Assembly (NCBI GenBank): GCA_945878375.1
Contig: CAMDWG010000011.1
Location: forward strand, 1-64,000
Length of the DNA stretch: 64,000 nt
Reading direction: 5' to 3'
Source: Roseomonas mucosa
GTDB taxonomy: Bacteria; Pseudomonadota; Alphaproteobacteria; Acetobacterales; Acetobacteraceae
Under the pieces are notes generated by a model. The model was not told where the DNA came from. It did not search any database and saw only the letters and a list, made by a program, of their open reading frames with translations. Below, piece after piece: positions 55,920 through 64,000 of this stretch. The stretch's first letter is position 1, and each line of letters opens with the position of its first letter. A program made the position numbers and the translations under genes.

Positions 55920-58727
55920 GTGAGCGAGACCAACGGCGCGAACGGCGTCCCCCCGGTCGCGCCGGGGGAGAAGCGCCTGATTCTCATCGACGGGTCGGGC
56001 TACATCTTCCGCGCCTTCCACGCCCTGCCGCCGATGACCCGGCCGGACGGGGTGCATGTCAACGCCGTCTACGGCTTCACCAGCCTGCTTTCGACCTTCC
56101 TGACGAAGCATGCCGCCAGCCATATCGCGGTGGTCTTCGACAGCGCGCGGGTGACCTTCCGCAACGAGATCTACCCCGCGTACAAGGCGCATCGGCCCGA
56201 ACCGCCGCCCGAACTCGTCCCGCAATTCGCCCTGATCCGCGACGCGACGGAAGCGCTCGGCGTCTGCAAGGTGGAACAGCCGGGCTATGAGGCCGACGAC
56301 ATGATCGCGGCCTATGCCCGCGCCTTCGTGGCCGAAGGTGGGACGGTCGCCATCGTCTCCTCCGACAAGGATCTGATGCAGCTGATCCGGCCGGGCGTGG
56401 AGATGCTCGACCCGATCAAGCAGAAGCCGATCCGCGAGCCGGAGGTGCTGGAGAAATTCGGCGTCCCGCCCGACAAGGTGGTGGAGGTCCAGGCCCTGGC
56501 CGGTGATTCCACCGACAACGTCCCCGGCGTGCCCGGCATCGGCATCAAGACCGCCGCGCAACTCATCACCGAGTATGGCGACCTCGAAACGCTGCTGGCC
56601 AGCACGGCGAAGATCAAGCAGCCGAAGCGGCGCGAGGCGCTGGAACAGAACGCGGAAAAGGCGCGGATCAGCAAGCGGCTGGTGCAGCTGGACGCCGACG
56701 CGCCGATGCCCACCCCGATCGAGCAGATGGCCGCGCGTGCGCCAGAGCCCGCGACGCTCGAGAAATTCCTGCGCGAGAACGGCTTCCGCAGCCTGCTCGC
56801 GCGGCTGGGCTTCGGGGAGGCTGCGGGCGCGGCCAAGACCGTCCGTCCCGTCGCCACCGCACCCGAAGCGCCCGCCCCGGCGCAGGACCTGCCCTTCGGC
56901 CCCTATGAGACGGTGACGACGCTCGATGCGCTGCGCGGCTGGATCGCGCGGGCGCGAGAGGCCGGCGTGATCGGGCTGGACACCGAGACGACGGGGCTGG
57001 ACGCGCTGAAGGTCAGCCTCGTCGGGATCTCGCTCGCGGTCGCGCCCGGCCAGGCCTGCTACATCCCGCTGCGCCACGAAGGCAGCGGCGATCTGATGGG
57101 CACGGCCGCGCCGGCGCAGATCGACTTCGCCGCCGCGATGGCGGAGCTGAAGCCGCTGCTGGAAGACCCGGCCGTCCTCAAGGTGCTGCACAACGCGAAA
57201 TACGACCTCGAAGTGCTGTGCCGGGCGGAGAATGGCGGCATCGCCGTCGCGCCCGTGGATGACAGCATGATGATCTCCTACGCCATGGAGGCCGGGCGGC
57301 ATGGGCATGGGATGGATGAGTTGTCGTCCCTCCATCTTGGCCATGTCCCGATCAGCTTCGACAGCGTGACCGGCACCGGGCGCGCGCGCATCCCCTTCAG
57401 CCAGGTCGCGCTCGACAAGGCGACGGCCTATGCGGCCGAGGATGCCGACGTCACGCTGCGGCTCTGGGCCCTACTCAGGCCGCGGCTGCGAGAGGCGAAG
57501 GCGCTCGCGCTGTATGAACAGGTGGAACGCCGGATGGTCGGCGTGCTGCGGGACATGGAGATCGCCGGCATCAAGATCGACGCCGCCGAACTCGCCCGCA
57601 TCGGCGAGGATTTTTCCGAGAAGCTCGTGCGCTACGAGCGCCAATGCCATGAGCTGGCCGGGCGTCCCTTCAATGTCGGATCGCCGAAGCAACTCGGCGA
57701 GATCCTGTTCGACGAGATGAAGCTGCCGGGCGGCAAGCGCAGCAAGCTGACCGGCGCCTGGGGCACCGATGCCGCGGTGCTGGAAGAACTGGCCGCGCAG
57801 GGCGTGGACCTCGCGCGGCGCGTGCTGGACTGGCGGCAGATCCAGAAGCTGAAATCAACTTACGTGGATGCACTGGCGCAGAAGGCCGATGCGCAGGGCC
57901 GCGTGCACACCGATTTCGCGATGGCCGTCACCTCCACCGGGCGGCTGTCCTCCACCGAGCCGAACCTGCAGAACATCCCCGTCCGGACGGAAGAAGGGGC
58001 GCGCATCCGCGGCGCCTTCGTGGCGGAAGCGGGCCATGTGCTCGTCTCCGCCGACTACAGCCAGATCGAGCTGCGGATCCTGGCCCATGTCGCCGATGTG
58101 CCGAGCCTGAAGCAGGCCTTCGCGAATGGCGAGGACATCCACAGCCGGACCGCCGCCGACATCTTCCACCTCGACCCTGCCAAGGTGGACAAGGAAGCCA
58201 GGCGGCGCGCGAAGACGATCAATTTCGGCATCATCTACGGCATGTCGGCCTTCGGCCTCGGCGCGCGGCTCGGCATCCCGCCGGGGGAGGCGCGGGCGAT
58301 CATCGACGCCTATTTCGCGCGCTACCCTGGCATCCGCGCCTGCATGGAACGGCTGAAGGAAGACGCCCGCACCCGCGGCCATGTCCAATCGCCCTTCGGC
58401 CGCAAGCTCTGGATCGCGGAGATCGCGTCGAAGGACCCCATGCGCCGCGCCGGCGCCGAACGCGCGGCGATCAACGCCCCCTTCCAGGGCGGCGCGGCGG
58501 AGATCATCAAGCGCGCCATGGTGCGCGTGCCCCAGGCGCTGCGGGACGCCGGGCTGTCGGGGCGGATGCTGTTGCAGGTGCATGACGAGCTGGTGCTGGA
58601 AGTGCCGGAGGCAGAGGCGGAAGCGACGGCCCGGCTGCTGCGCCAGGTGATGGAATCGGCCGCCGAGCTGTCGGTCCCGCTGGCGGTCGAGGTCGGCCAC
58701 GGGCGTTCCTGGGCGGACGCGCATTGA
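55920..58727 (+). CDS. polA: DNA polymerase I
   Basis: A 935-residue polymerase with all three domains. The 5' nuclease opens with LILIDGSGYIFRAFHALPP and includes SSDKDLMQL; the 3'-5' exonuclease keeps DTETTGLD, LHNAKYDLEVL and YAAEDADVT, so proofreading is intact. The polymerase domain shows STGRLSSTEPNLQNIP, DYSQIELR and NFGIIYGMSAFGL. The GTG at 55920 is chosen as the first in-frame start near the conserved N-terminus. The last bases overlap the MFS start. Confidence 0.97.
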   Translation: MSETNGANGVPPVAPGEKRLILIDGSGYIFRAFHALPPMTRPDGVHVNAVYGFTSLLSTFLTKHAASHIAVVFDSARVTFRNEIYPAYKAHRPEPPPELVPQFALIRDATEALGVCKVEQPGYEADDMIAAYARAFVAEGGTVAIVSSDKDLMQLIRPGVEMLDPIKQKPIREPEVLEKFGVPPDKVVEVQALAGDSTDNVPGVPGIGIKTAAQLITEYGDLETLLASTAKIKQPKRREALEQNAEKARISKRLVQLDADAPMPTPIEQMAARAPEPATLEKFLRENGFRSLLARLGFGEAAGAAKTVRPVATAPEAPAPAQDLPFGPYETVTTLDALRGWIARAREAGVIGLDTETTGLDALKVSLVGISLAVAPGQACYIPLRHEGSGDLMGTAAPAQIDFAAAMAELKPLLEDPAVLKVLHNAKYDLEVLCRAENGGIAVAPVDDSMMISYAMEAGRHGHGMDELSSLHLGHVPISFDSVTGTGRARIPFSQVALDKATAYAAEDADVTLRLWALLRPRLREAKALALYEQVERRMVGVLRDMEIAGIKIDAAELARIGEDFSEKLVRYERQCHELAGRPFNVGSPKQLGEILFDEMKLPGGKRSKLTGAWGTDAAVLEELAAQGVDLARRVLDWRQIQKLKSTYVDALAQKADAQGRVHTDFAMAVTSTGRLSSTEPNLQNIPVRTEEGARIRGAFVAEAGHVLVSADYSQIELRILAHVADVPSLKQAFANGEDIHSRTAADIFHLDPAKVDKEARRRAKTINFGIIYGMSAFGLGARLGIPPGEARAIIDAYFARYPGIRACMERLKEDARTRGHVQSPFGRKLWIAEIASKDPMRRAGAERAAINAPFQGGAAEIIKRAMVRVPQALRDAGLSGRMLLQVHDELVLEVPEAEAEATARLLRQVMESAAELSVPLAVEVGHGRSWADAH

Positions 58728-59920
58728 GCGCCATCGCGGGCAGCGCCACCGGGGCCGGCTGGACGGCGGGGGAGAAGAAGACGCTGCTGGCCATCGCCGC
58801 GGCGCATGCGGTCAGCCACCTGCACCTGCTGGTCTTCCCGCCGCTGTTCCCGCTGCTGCGGACGGAACTCGGCGTGGGCTTCGTGGAACTCGGCCTCGCG
58901 GTCACGCTGTTCAACCTGGTCTCGGGCGCGACCCAGGCGCCGATGGGCTTCCTGGTGGACCGCGTCGGGGCGCGGCGCGTGCTGGCGGGAGGGATCGCGC
59001 TGGGCAGCGCGGCCTTCGCGGCCTTCGCGCTGGGCGGCAGCTATGGCTGGCTGATCTTCGCGGCCGCGCTCGCGGGGCTGGCCAATTCGGTCTACCACCC
59101 GGCGGATTACGCCATCCTCGGCCAGCATATCGGCGCGTCGCGGATGGGGCGCGCCTTTTCCTGGCACACTTTCGCCGGCTATGCGGGCGGCGCGGTGGCG
59201 CCACTGACGATGCTCGGCCTGGCCGCCGCCTTCGGGGTGCGCGGGGCGGTGGCGGGGGGCGCACTGATCGGCTTCGCGGTCGCGGCCTATGTCTGGGTCG
59301 CCTGCCCGCGCGACGAGGCCACCCCGCGCCCAACTGGCGGCAAGGCGGCGGCGCAGCGGGTGATGAGCCCCGCGATCATCGGCCTGACCGGCTTCTTCGT
59401 GCTGATCGCGATGTCGCTCGGCGGGATCAACAACTTCGGCATGGCCGCGCTGGTGGCGGGGCGGGAGATGACGCTCGGCCTGGCCAGCGCGGGGCTCACG
59501 GCCTTCCTGGTCGGCTCGGCCTCAGGCGTCTTGCTGGGCGGGCGGCTGGCGGACCGGGTGCAGCGGCACGGGCTGGTGGCGGGGGCGGGCTTCGCCGGTG
59601 CGGCGGCGGCGACGCTCTGTGTCGTGCTGCTGCCGCTGCCGGCGGTGGCGATGGTGGCGCTGCTGGGCGTGGCCGGGACGCTGAGCGGGCTCTGCATGCC
59701 GTCGCGCGACATGATGGTGCGCGCCGCCGCGCCGCCGGGGCAGGCGGGGGCGGCCTTCGGCATCGTCTCCACCGGCTTCAACCTGGGCGGCATCGCCGCG
59801 CCGCTGCTGTTCGGCTGGCTCATGGACAGCGGCAGCCCGAACACGGTCTTCCTGGTCGCGGCCGGCTTCATGCTGACCACCGCGCTGGCCGCCGCCCTGC
59901 CGGAATTGCGCCGCCGGTAG
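58724..59920 (+). CDS. Major facilitator superfamily transporter
   Basis: A 398-residue inner-membrane protein with about 12 hydrophobic segments. DRVGARR matches the loop 2-3 motif, and YHPADYAILGQHI resembles the helix-4/5 region of fosmidomycin-resistance-like MFS proteins. Substrate unknown. A TTG start overlaps the polA stop (TTGA); an internal start is possible but less well coupled. A hairpin follows. Confidence 0.87.
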   Translation: MSAIAGSATGAGWTAGEKKTLLAIAAAHAVSHLHLLVFPPLFPLLRTELGVGFVELGLAVTLFNLVSGATQAPMGFLVDRVGARRVLAGGIALGSAAFAAFALGGSYGWLIFAAALAGLANSVYHPADYAILGQHIGASRMGRAFSWHTFAGYAGGAVAPLTMLGLAAAFGVRGAVAGGALIGFAVAAYVWVACPRDEATPRPTGGKAAAQRVMSPAIIGLTGFFVLIAMSLGGINNFGMAALVAGREMTLGLASAGLTAFLVGSASGVLLGGRLADRVQRHGLVAGAGFAGAAAATLCVVLLPLPAVAMVALLGVAGTLSGLCMPSRDMMVRAAAPPGQAGAAFGIVSTGFNLGGIAAPLLFGWLMDSGSPNTVFLVAAGFMLTTALAAALPELRRR

Positions 59921-59931
59921 AAGATCCGCCT

Positions 59932-59960
59932 CTCCTGCCCGCCAGTATAGGCGGGAGGAG
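59932..59960 (+). terminator. Hairpin after the MFS gene
   Basis: CTCCTGCCCGCC and GGCGGGAGGAG form a long stem with one bulge around AGTATA, 12 bases after the MFS stop and 48 bases before the Lrp-type gene. Confidence 0.6.
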
Positions 59961-60007
59961 GATGTTCCTGCTATCGGAACTTGTTCGACACGCGAAGGGT
60001 CTTCGAC

Positions 60008-60478
60008 ATGTCCGCCACCGCGGAACTGGACCGCATTGATCGCGAGATCCTGCGGCTGCTGATGCAGGACGCCTCGCGCTCGCTCGCCGAGATCGCGGCG
60101 GAGGTGGGGCTGACGCCCACCCCTTGCTGGAAGCGCGTGAAGCGCATGGAGGAGCAGGGCGTCATCACCGGCCGGGTCGCGCTGGTGGACCCGGCGCGGG
60201 TCGGCCTGCCCATCTCGGTCTTCGTCGCGGTCGAGACGGGGGACCATTCCGCCGATTGGATCGCCCGCTTCGCCGCCGCCGTGGACAGCCTGCCGGAGAT
60301 CGTGGAGTGCTGGCGGCTGGGCGGGGATGTGGACTACCTGCTGCGGGTCGTGGTGCCGGACATGGCCGGCTACGATGCCTTCTACCGCCGCTTCGTCGCC
60401 GCCGTGCCGGCGCTGCGGAAGGTGACGGGGCGCTTCGCGATGGAACGCGTGAAGGTCACCACCGCCCTGCCGATCTGA
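60008..60478 (+). CDS. Lrp/AsnC family transcriptional regulator
   Basis: A 156-residue feast/famine regulator. The N-terminal helix-turn-helix (about 8-60; LDRIDREILRLLMQDASRS and GLTPTPCWKRVKRME) is followed by an AsnC/RAM ligand-binding domain (about 70-150). ATG 60008 is chosen; an in-frame TTG nine codons earlier is weaker. The next 226 bases contain no convincing gene, so its target may be itself or the EamA transporter (inference). Confidence 0.92.
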   Translation: MSATAELDRIDREILRLLMQDASRSLAEIAAEVGLTPTPCWKRVKRMEEQGVITGRVALVDPARVGLPISVFVAVETGDHSADWIARFAAAVDSLPEIVECWRLGGDVDYLLRVVVPDMAGYDAFYRRFVAAVPALRKVTGRFAMERVKVTTALPI

Positions 60479-60704
60479 GGCGCCCGGCGTCACGGATCGC
60501 CCAAGGCCCATGATCGCCACAGCGCGCGCCGTGACCGCGGGCCGGACAGGCGGCGCTGCCTCGGCGCCGATGGCCCCACATCGCGCCCGATCGCAGGCGG
60601 CAGCCCATTCCGCCCCGCCCATGGACATCCGACCTTGCGATTGCAGGGCAGGGTCACGCGGGCGGACGTTCACGCCCGCATCCGATCTGATCTAGCCTGC
60701 CCGG

Positions 60705-61598
60705 GTGAGCCAGACCCGTGACGTTTCCCTCGGCCTCGCCTTCGGGCTTGCCGCCGCCTTGGCCTGGGGGGCGCAGGCGGTGGTCGCGCGCAGCGGCACG
60801 GTGGCGGGCTACACGCCGCTCGACCTCGCGGCGTTGCGCTACATCGCGGCGGGGCTGGTGCTGGCGCCCTTCGCCTGGCGGGCGCGGCAGGTGCTGGCCG
60901 CCATCGGGCTGAAGCGGCTGGTCGTCATCGCCATCGCGGGCGGGGCGGGGAATGCGCTGCTGTTCTCCTGGGGCCTGGTGCATGCGCCGGCCAGCCATGG
61001 CGGCACCATCGCGCCCATCACGGCCGCGATCATGGGCGCGGTGCTCGGCATTCCGCTGCTGCGCGAATGGCCGACGCGCGGGCGGGTGGTCGCCATCGGC
61101 GTCATCGTCGCCGGCGTGGCGCTGATCGGCTGGGATGGCATCGGCGGCGCGCATCCGGGCGCCTGGCGAGGCGACCTGATCCTGCTCTGCGCCGGGACCA
61201 GCTGGGCGGCCTTCACCCTGCTGCTGCGGCGCTGGCGGGTGCCGGCGCTGGCGGGGAATGCGGCGGTCTGTTGCCTGTCGGCGCTGATGCTGGTGCCGGT
61301 CTGGCTGATGCTCGGCATGGGATCGGTGCCCGGGCAGCCGATCGGGATGACGCTGCTGCAGATGGTCGCGCAGGGGCTGGTCGCCTCGGCGCTGGCGACC
61401 ACGCTCTATGCCAGGGCAGGGGAGTTGCTGGGGGCGACGCGCACCGCCTGCCTCACCGCGCTGGTGCCGGTCACGGCGGTGATGCTGTCGGTCATGGTGC
61501 TGGCCGAGCCGCTGGGCCTGGCGAAGCTGGCCGGCGTGACGCTGGCGGTCGGCGGCATGCTGGTGGCGGTGGTGTTCACCGGCCGCAGGATGCGCTGA
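60705..61598 (+). CDS. EamA/DMT family transporter
   Basis: A 297-residue inner-membrane protein with ten predicted helices in two EamA repeats; the first starts GLAFGLAAALAWGAQAVVAR and the second near LLCAGTSWAAFTLLLRRW. Members export amino acids or metabolites. It lies after an Lrp-type regulator, which often control such exporters. GTG start; no strong ribosome site. Confidence 0.9.
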   Translation: MSQTRDVSLGLAFGLAAALAWGAQAVVARSGTVAGYTPLDLAALRYIAAGLVLAPFAWRARQVLAAIGLKRLVVIAIAGGAGNALLFSWGLVHAPASHGGTIAPITAAIMGAVLGIPLLREWPTRGRVVAIGVIVAGVALIGWDGIGGAHPGAWRGDLILLCAGTSWAAFTLLLRRWRVPALAGNAAVCCLSALMLVPVWLMLGMGSVPGQPIGMTLLQMVAQGLVASALATTLYARAGELLGATRTACLTALVPVTAVMLSVMVLAEPLGLAKLAGVTLAVGGMLVAVVFTGRRMR

Positions 61599-61622
61599 AG
61601 CGGGCCGCCCGACGCGATCCGC

Positions 61623-61871
61623 CTATTCGGCGGCGGGCAGGTCCGGGCGGGCCCAGCGCGGCATGCCGCAGCCCGTCAGCGCGGCCATGCGATCCCGCGC
61701 CAGCAGTCTTTCGCGCGTCAGGCGGCGGATCAGCATCTCATCCGGTGTGGCGCGCGCGCGTTCGGCGGTGATCTGCCGTTCGAGATCGGCCTGGCGTTCA
61801 TCCAGCCGCCCCATCAGGGAATGGCCCAGTGGCGATGCCATCGGGGAAAGGCCCGGCAGGACCCTACGCAT
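61623..61871 (-). CDS. Small DUF465-like coiled-coil protein
   Basis: An 82-residue protein. The C-terminal part, RLDERQADLERQI then RRLTRERLLARDRMAAL, has the heptad pattern and spacing of the DUF465 (YdcH-like) family. GGAGG lies nine bases before the ATG at 61871. Function unknown. It is the second gene downstream of the FNR-type box and may share a transcript with the 52-residue gene (153 bases between). Confidence 0.72.
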   Translation of the reverse strand: MRRVLPGLSPMASPLGHSLMGRLDERQADLERQITAERARATPDEMLIRRLTRERLLARDRMAALTGCGMPRWARPDLPAAE

Positions 61872-62024
61872 CACGCCCTCCTCCTTCCGTCTCCGTCCCG
61901 GCCGGGTGCCGCAAATCTCCGGCGGCGCCGACCATGACAAGATGGTGACGCTTGGGCGTGTCGGATTCAAGGCATTTCGTCGGCGCTCGCTGGCGGCGAC
62001 TCGCGGAGACTCCTGCCCATTCCC

Positions 62025-62183
62025 TCAGACGCGCCGGATGGCGGGCATGGCGTCGCCGGGGGTTCCCTTGGCGCGCAGCTCCGCCAGCAGCGACCAGACG
62101 CGATGCGGGTCCATGCGGGTGTCGGGATCGTTCAGCAGGCGATCGAGTTCAGCCAGCTTCGTCTCGGTCTCGCGATCGGTCAT
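62025..62183 (-). CDS. 52-residue small protein
   Basis: A short frame coding 52 residues, starting MTDRETETKLAELDRLLNDP and ending PAIRRV. The helical LAELDRLLNDPDTRMDPHRV and VWSLLAELRAKG pattern looks like a real small protein rather than random coding, and the frame is fully open with an ATG and a TGA. No strong ribosome site. It lies 104 bases downstream of the FNR-type box. I recall similar small proteins in Roseomonas-like genomes but cannot confirm a family. Confidence 0.6.
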   Translation of the reverse strand: MTDRETETKLAELDRLLNDPDTRMDPHRVWSLLAELRAKGTPGDAMPAIRRV

Positions 62184-62286
62184 CTGGCGTTCCCGCGGTC
62201 GGTTGGGGCCGGTGCAGCCGCCCGCAGGGGCGGCCGCTGCGGATCATGAATGCAGGAACGTGGACACCGCGTGGCGGTTGCGTGCC

Positions 62287-62300
62287 TTGATCGTGATCAA
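62287..62300 (-). promoter_or_regulatory. FNR/ANR-type box (TTGAT-N4-ATCAA)
   Basis: TTGATCGTGATCAA matches the FNR/FnrL consensus exactly and is part of a longer perfect palindrome (62285-62302). It overlaps the stop codon of the unknown 400-residue gene and its centre is about 110 bases upstream of the 52-residue gene start on the minus strand. Family knowledge predicts oxygen-responsive control of that promoter. A CATGAT about 47 bases downstream could be a -10 element, but this is uncertain. Confidence 0.6.
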
Positions 62301-63499
62301 GGTGAGGACAAGATGGCGGGCGCCAGCGCGGGGGATTTCGCCGCCGGGTGGGACGGGTTGCGGAAGCGCAACTCGCCCCCGGGCGCCGCATCCGGCGGGT
62401 TGGCGCCGAACAGCTCCATGCGTGTGGAACAGGTGACGGCCACCACGCGCCGCGCGGAGGGTTCGGTCATCCAGCGCCGCGTGCTGCCTTCCAGTTCCAT
62501 CCGATCCCGCAGCGACCGCCATTCGGTGCGGTCGATGTCGTCGAGGAAGATGGCGAGGATGCCGGGATGCCGCCCCGACAGGCGCCCCTCCGCCGCTTCG
62601 GCCATGCGGGAGCAGACGGCGCTGGCGATGGTGTTCTCCCGCCCCGCACGGGCGGCCATGACGAAGACGGATCCGCTATCGGCGGTCGCGGTCACGGCGA
62701 GGTGCGCTTCCTCACCGAATTGCGCGCGAAGCTGGCCGGGCAGGCCGCGCATCGCCGCCTGGGCGCCGGCCAGCACCAGGGGATCGAGCTTGAGCACGGC
62801 ATCGGCGCCCGAATCCTGGCGCTTCTCCTCGGCCAGAAGGGTCGAGATGCGGCGGTGGAGCTCCGCCACCTGGGCATCGGTCGCCATGCCGCCCGGCAGC
62901 GTCATCTTCAGCAGATAGCGGCCCGGATGGGCGGCCAGCCAGGTCTGGAGTTCCGGGTTGATCCGGTCCACCAGGGCGCACCAATCGCCCCGATGCACCT
63001 GCCGGCCTTCCTCGGCGGAGGCCGCTTCGCAGACCACCTCGGCGGTCTCGCCGTCGCGGGTGATGGTGAGGTCCCAGGGGGTTTCCTCGGCAAGGCCGGT
63101 GAAGGCCACGTTGAAGCCGCGCGACCTGTGCAGCGCGGCGGTGCGGAGCAGGTGGAACAGCGGGACGAGGGTCGCTTCCCCGGTCAGCCCGGCCTCGATC
63201 AGCTCCCGAAGGCGCTTGCGCGGCCCGGCGGGCAGGGCTGCGGCCAGCCGCACGGCTTCGCACGCGAAGGCGCTGACGCGCCGTTCCGCCGGGCTTGCCT
63301 TGGCAAGCGCCGCGGGTTCGGCGAGGCGCGCGAGGACGAGTTCGAGGGCATGGCGCTGCTGCGCCGCGCGGCCGGCCAGCGACGCGGCGGCGGCACGGCG
63401 GCCGATCTCCGCAAGGCGGGCCGCCCATCGGCGGTCCCCACAGAGGGCGCGAAAACGCGCAAGGTCGGCCGGGTCCGGCCGGTGGTCGGCGAAGGGCAT
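62297..63499 (-). CDS. Hypothetical protein, 400 residues, possible degenerate PD-(D/E)xK nuclease-like
   Basis: Not a family I recognise. The first 130 residues are Ala/Arg-rich and helical. The middle reads WDLTITRDG (Asp143), then EVVCEAASAEEGR (Glu154-Arg166) and HRGDWCALVDRI, spaced like the D...ExK core of PD-(D/E)xK nucleases with the Lys replaced (EVVCE). The rest (about 200-400) has no known motif. No signal peptide or membrane helix. ATG 63499 is chosen for the start of dense coding; no clear ribosome site. Codon use resembles neighbours. Confidence 0.75.
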   Translation of the reverse strand: MPFADHRPDPADLARFRALCGDRRWAARLAEIGRRAAAASLAGRAAQQRHALELVLARLAEPAALAKASPAERRVSAFACEAVRLAAALPAGPRKRLRELIEAGLTGEATLVPLFHLLRTAALHRSRGFNVAFTGLAEETPWDLTITRDGETAEVVCEAASAEEGRQVHRGDWCALVDRINPELQTWLAAHPGRYLLKMTLPGGMATDAQVAELHRRISTLLAEEKRQDSGADAVLKLDPLVLAGAQAAMRGLPGQLRAQFGEEAHLAVTATADSGSVFVMAARAGRENTIASAVCSRMAEAAEGRLSGRHPGILAIFLDDIDRTEWRSLRDRMELEGSTRRWMTEPSARRVVAVTCSTRMELFGANPPDAAPGGELRFRNPSHPAAKSPALAPAILSSP

Positions 63500-63597
63500 G
63501 CGACGACCCGTATTGTTGTTGGGGTGGTGGCGCTTCCTAAGCCCGAGCCAGAGCGGCGCGTCAAGCGCGGAACCGATGCCCCTGCGATGAAAGGGGG

Positions 63598-63615
63598 GGC
63601 GGCCGTCAGGCCGCC
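63598..63615 (-). terminator. Hairpin upstream of the 400-residue gene (downstream of the Spy-like gene)
   Basis: GGCGGCC and GGCCGCC form a perfect 7-bp stem around GTCA, followed on the minus strand by CCCCCTTTCAT. It lies about 120 bases after the stop of the Spy/CpxP-like gene and 99 bases before the unknown gene. The 238-base gap holds no convincing gene. Confidence 0.6.
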
Positions 63616-63737
63616 GCCTCAGGCTTGGCCGGTGAGGAGCAGCGCCGTGCTGTGGGTCGCCCCCGCACAATCGGCCAGCGCTTCACCAGCGCGACGGCGC
63701 AGGGCGGCCCGGATCGGCAAGGCGCTGGTCGCGGCGC

Positions 63738-64000
63738 TCAGCGCGGCTGGTAGCCGCGCTGCCGGGCATACTCCGCCCGCTGTTCCGCGCTGAGTGCTGC
63801 CCGCATCGTGATATGCACACCCAGGTGGACCTCGCGCAGCCGGCCGTTGAGGCCCCCGAGCGCGGCGGTCAGGGCCGCGAGGCGCGCCGTGTCGGCCTCG
63901 CCGGCGGCGAACAGCGCATCCAGTTCTCCCTCCAGCGCCACGATCCGCGCGCCGATGGCCTTGGCTTCCGTCGCCATCATGTCGCGGAGCGCCTCGGCCT
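63738..64000 (-). CDS. Spy/CpxP-like periplasmic protein, partial (N-terminus outside window)
   Basis: The frame is open to the right edge, so only the last 87 residues are seen. They form a long helical region (MMATEAKAIGARIVALEGEL) ending in LHLGVHITMRAALSAEQRAEYARQRGY-type sequence; the LSAEQRAEY motif and the helical pattern resemble Spy/CpxP and periplasmic heavy-metal-sensor proteins. Partial at 64000. Whether a signal peptide exists cannot be seen. Confidence 0.72.
   Translation of the reverse strand, partial: AEALRDMMATEAKAIGARIVALEGELDALFAAGEADTARLAALTAALGGLNGRLREVHLGVHITMRAALSAEQRAEYARQRGYQPR

Noticed and set aside
60479-60704. Short frame between the Lrp-type gene and the EamA transporter
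   Set aside because: A 61-codon frame (60510-60695) has no ribosome site, no family pattern and a random-looking composition.
63500-63737. Possible small gene between the unknown 400-residue gene and the Spy-like gene
   Set aside because: A 34-codon frame with only a TTG start and no ribosome site; the region is better explained as a spacer with a terminator.

Overview
The window is a GC-rich (about 70 percent G+C by eye), densely packed piece of an alphaproteobacterial chromosome. Gene content and order point to the Acetobacteraceae/Rhodospirillales (Roseomonas-like): a PopZ-like protein beside valS, a ubiquinol-cytochrome c chaperone beside yceD-rpmF-plsX-fabH-ihfA-merR, bacterial homologues of mitochondrial complex I accessory subunits, a metal-ligand-type HemB without the zinc cysteines, and kds genes for a Gram-negative outer membrane. 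Most of it is core chromosome. No prophage, CRISPR array or intact insertion sequence was seen.

Layout. 1-5.8 kb: a small catabolic island (aldehyde dehydrogenase, family III CoA-transferase, alpha/beta hydrolase, SDR, tripartite-tricarboxylate-type binding protein). 5.8-8.5 kb, minus strand: metY-hemB-small unknown. 8.8-17.3 kb, plus strand: rpiB-glyA, nrdR-ribD-ribE-ribB, ribH-nusB-thiL-MFS, many genes overlapping by ATGA. 17.3-22.5 kb: bamE (minus), then a cytochrome bc1 chaperone, yceD-rpmF-plsX-fabH-ihfA-merR. 22.55-23.33 kb: tRNA-Pro, an IS3-family transposase fragment and tRNA-Cys, the only visible mobile-element scar. 23.4-31.3 kb: isoaspartate-methyltransferase-like gene, tolC, popZ, valS, ilvD and a Tyr/Pro-rich exported protein. 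31.3-43.5 kb: xthA and erpA (minus), then dgt, argS-SPOR-nagZ-M50 protease-scpA-scpB, an ABC ATPase, tatB-tatC-serS. 43.7-45.6 kb: a 649-residue acidic protein with two copies of a metal-site-like domain joined by Asn/Gly/Asp repeats. 45.7-50.2 kb: DUF815 ATPase (minus), yajC, kdsA-kdsB-kdsD, an NDUFS4-like subunit. 50.2-54.6 kb, minus: coq7 and a MacAB-type export operon. 54.6-61.6 kb: panE, an NDUFS6-like zinc protein, polA, MFS, Lrp/AsnC regulator, EamA transporter. 61.6-64 kb, minus: two very small proteins under an exact FNR-type box, an unrecognised 400-residue protein, and a partial Spy/CpxP-like protein cut by the window end.

How the genes work together. The rib block supplies most of riboflavin synthesis, but the GTP cyclohydrolase II half of RibB lacks its zinc cysteines, so the committed step must be encoded elsewhere. 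YceD-RpmF-PlsX-FabH link ribosome and fatty-acid/phospholipid synthesis. KdsA/B/D make CMP-Kdo for LPS (KdsC phosphatase not seen). TatB/TatC lack an adjacent TatA. The MacAB-type pump may use the TolC encoded 25 kb away.

The most notable unexplained items are the duplicated metal-site/EF-hand-loop protein at 43.7-45.6 kb, a run of five perfect tandem hairpins before ribH (one shared with a copy before nrdR, with a compensatory stem change), a probable ATT start codon for fabH, a Spy-like LTPxQR insertion in the MacA-type adaptor, and an exact TTGAT-N4-ATCAA box before two tiny genes.
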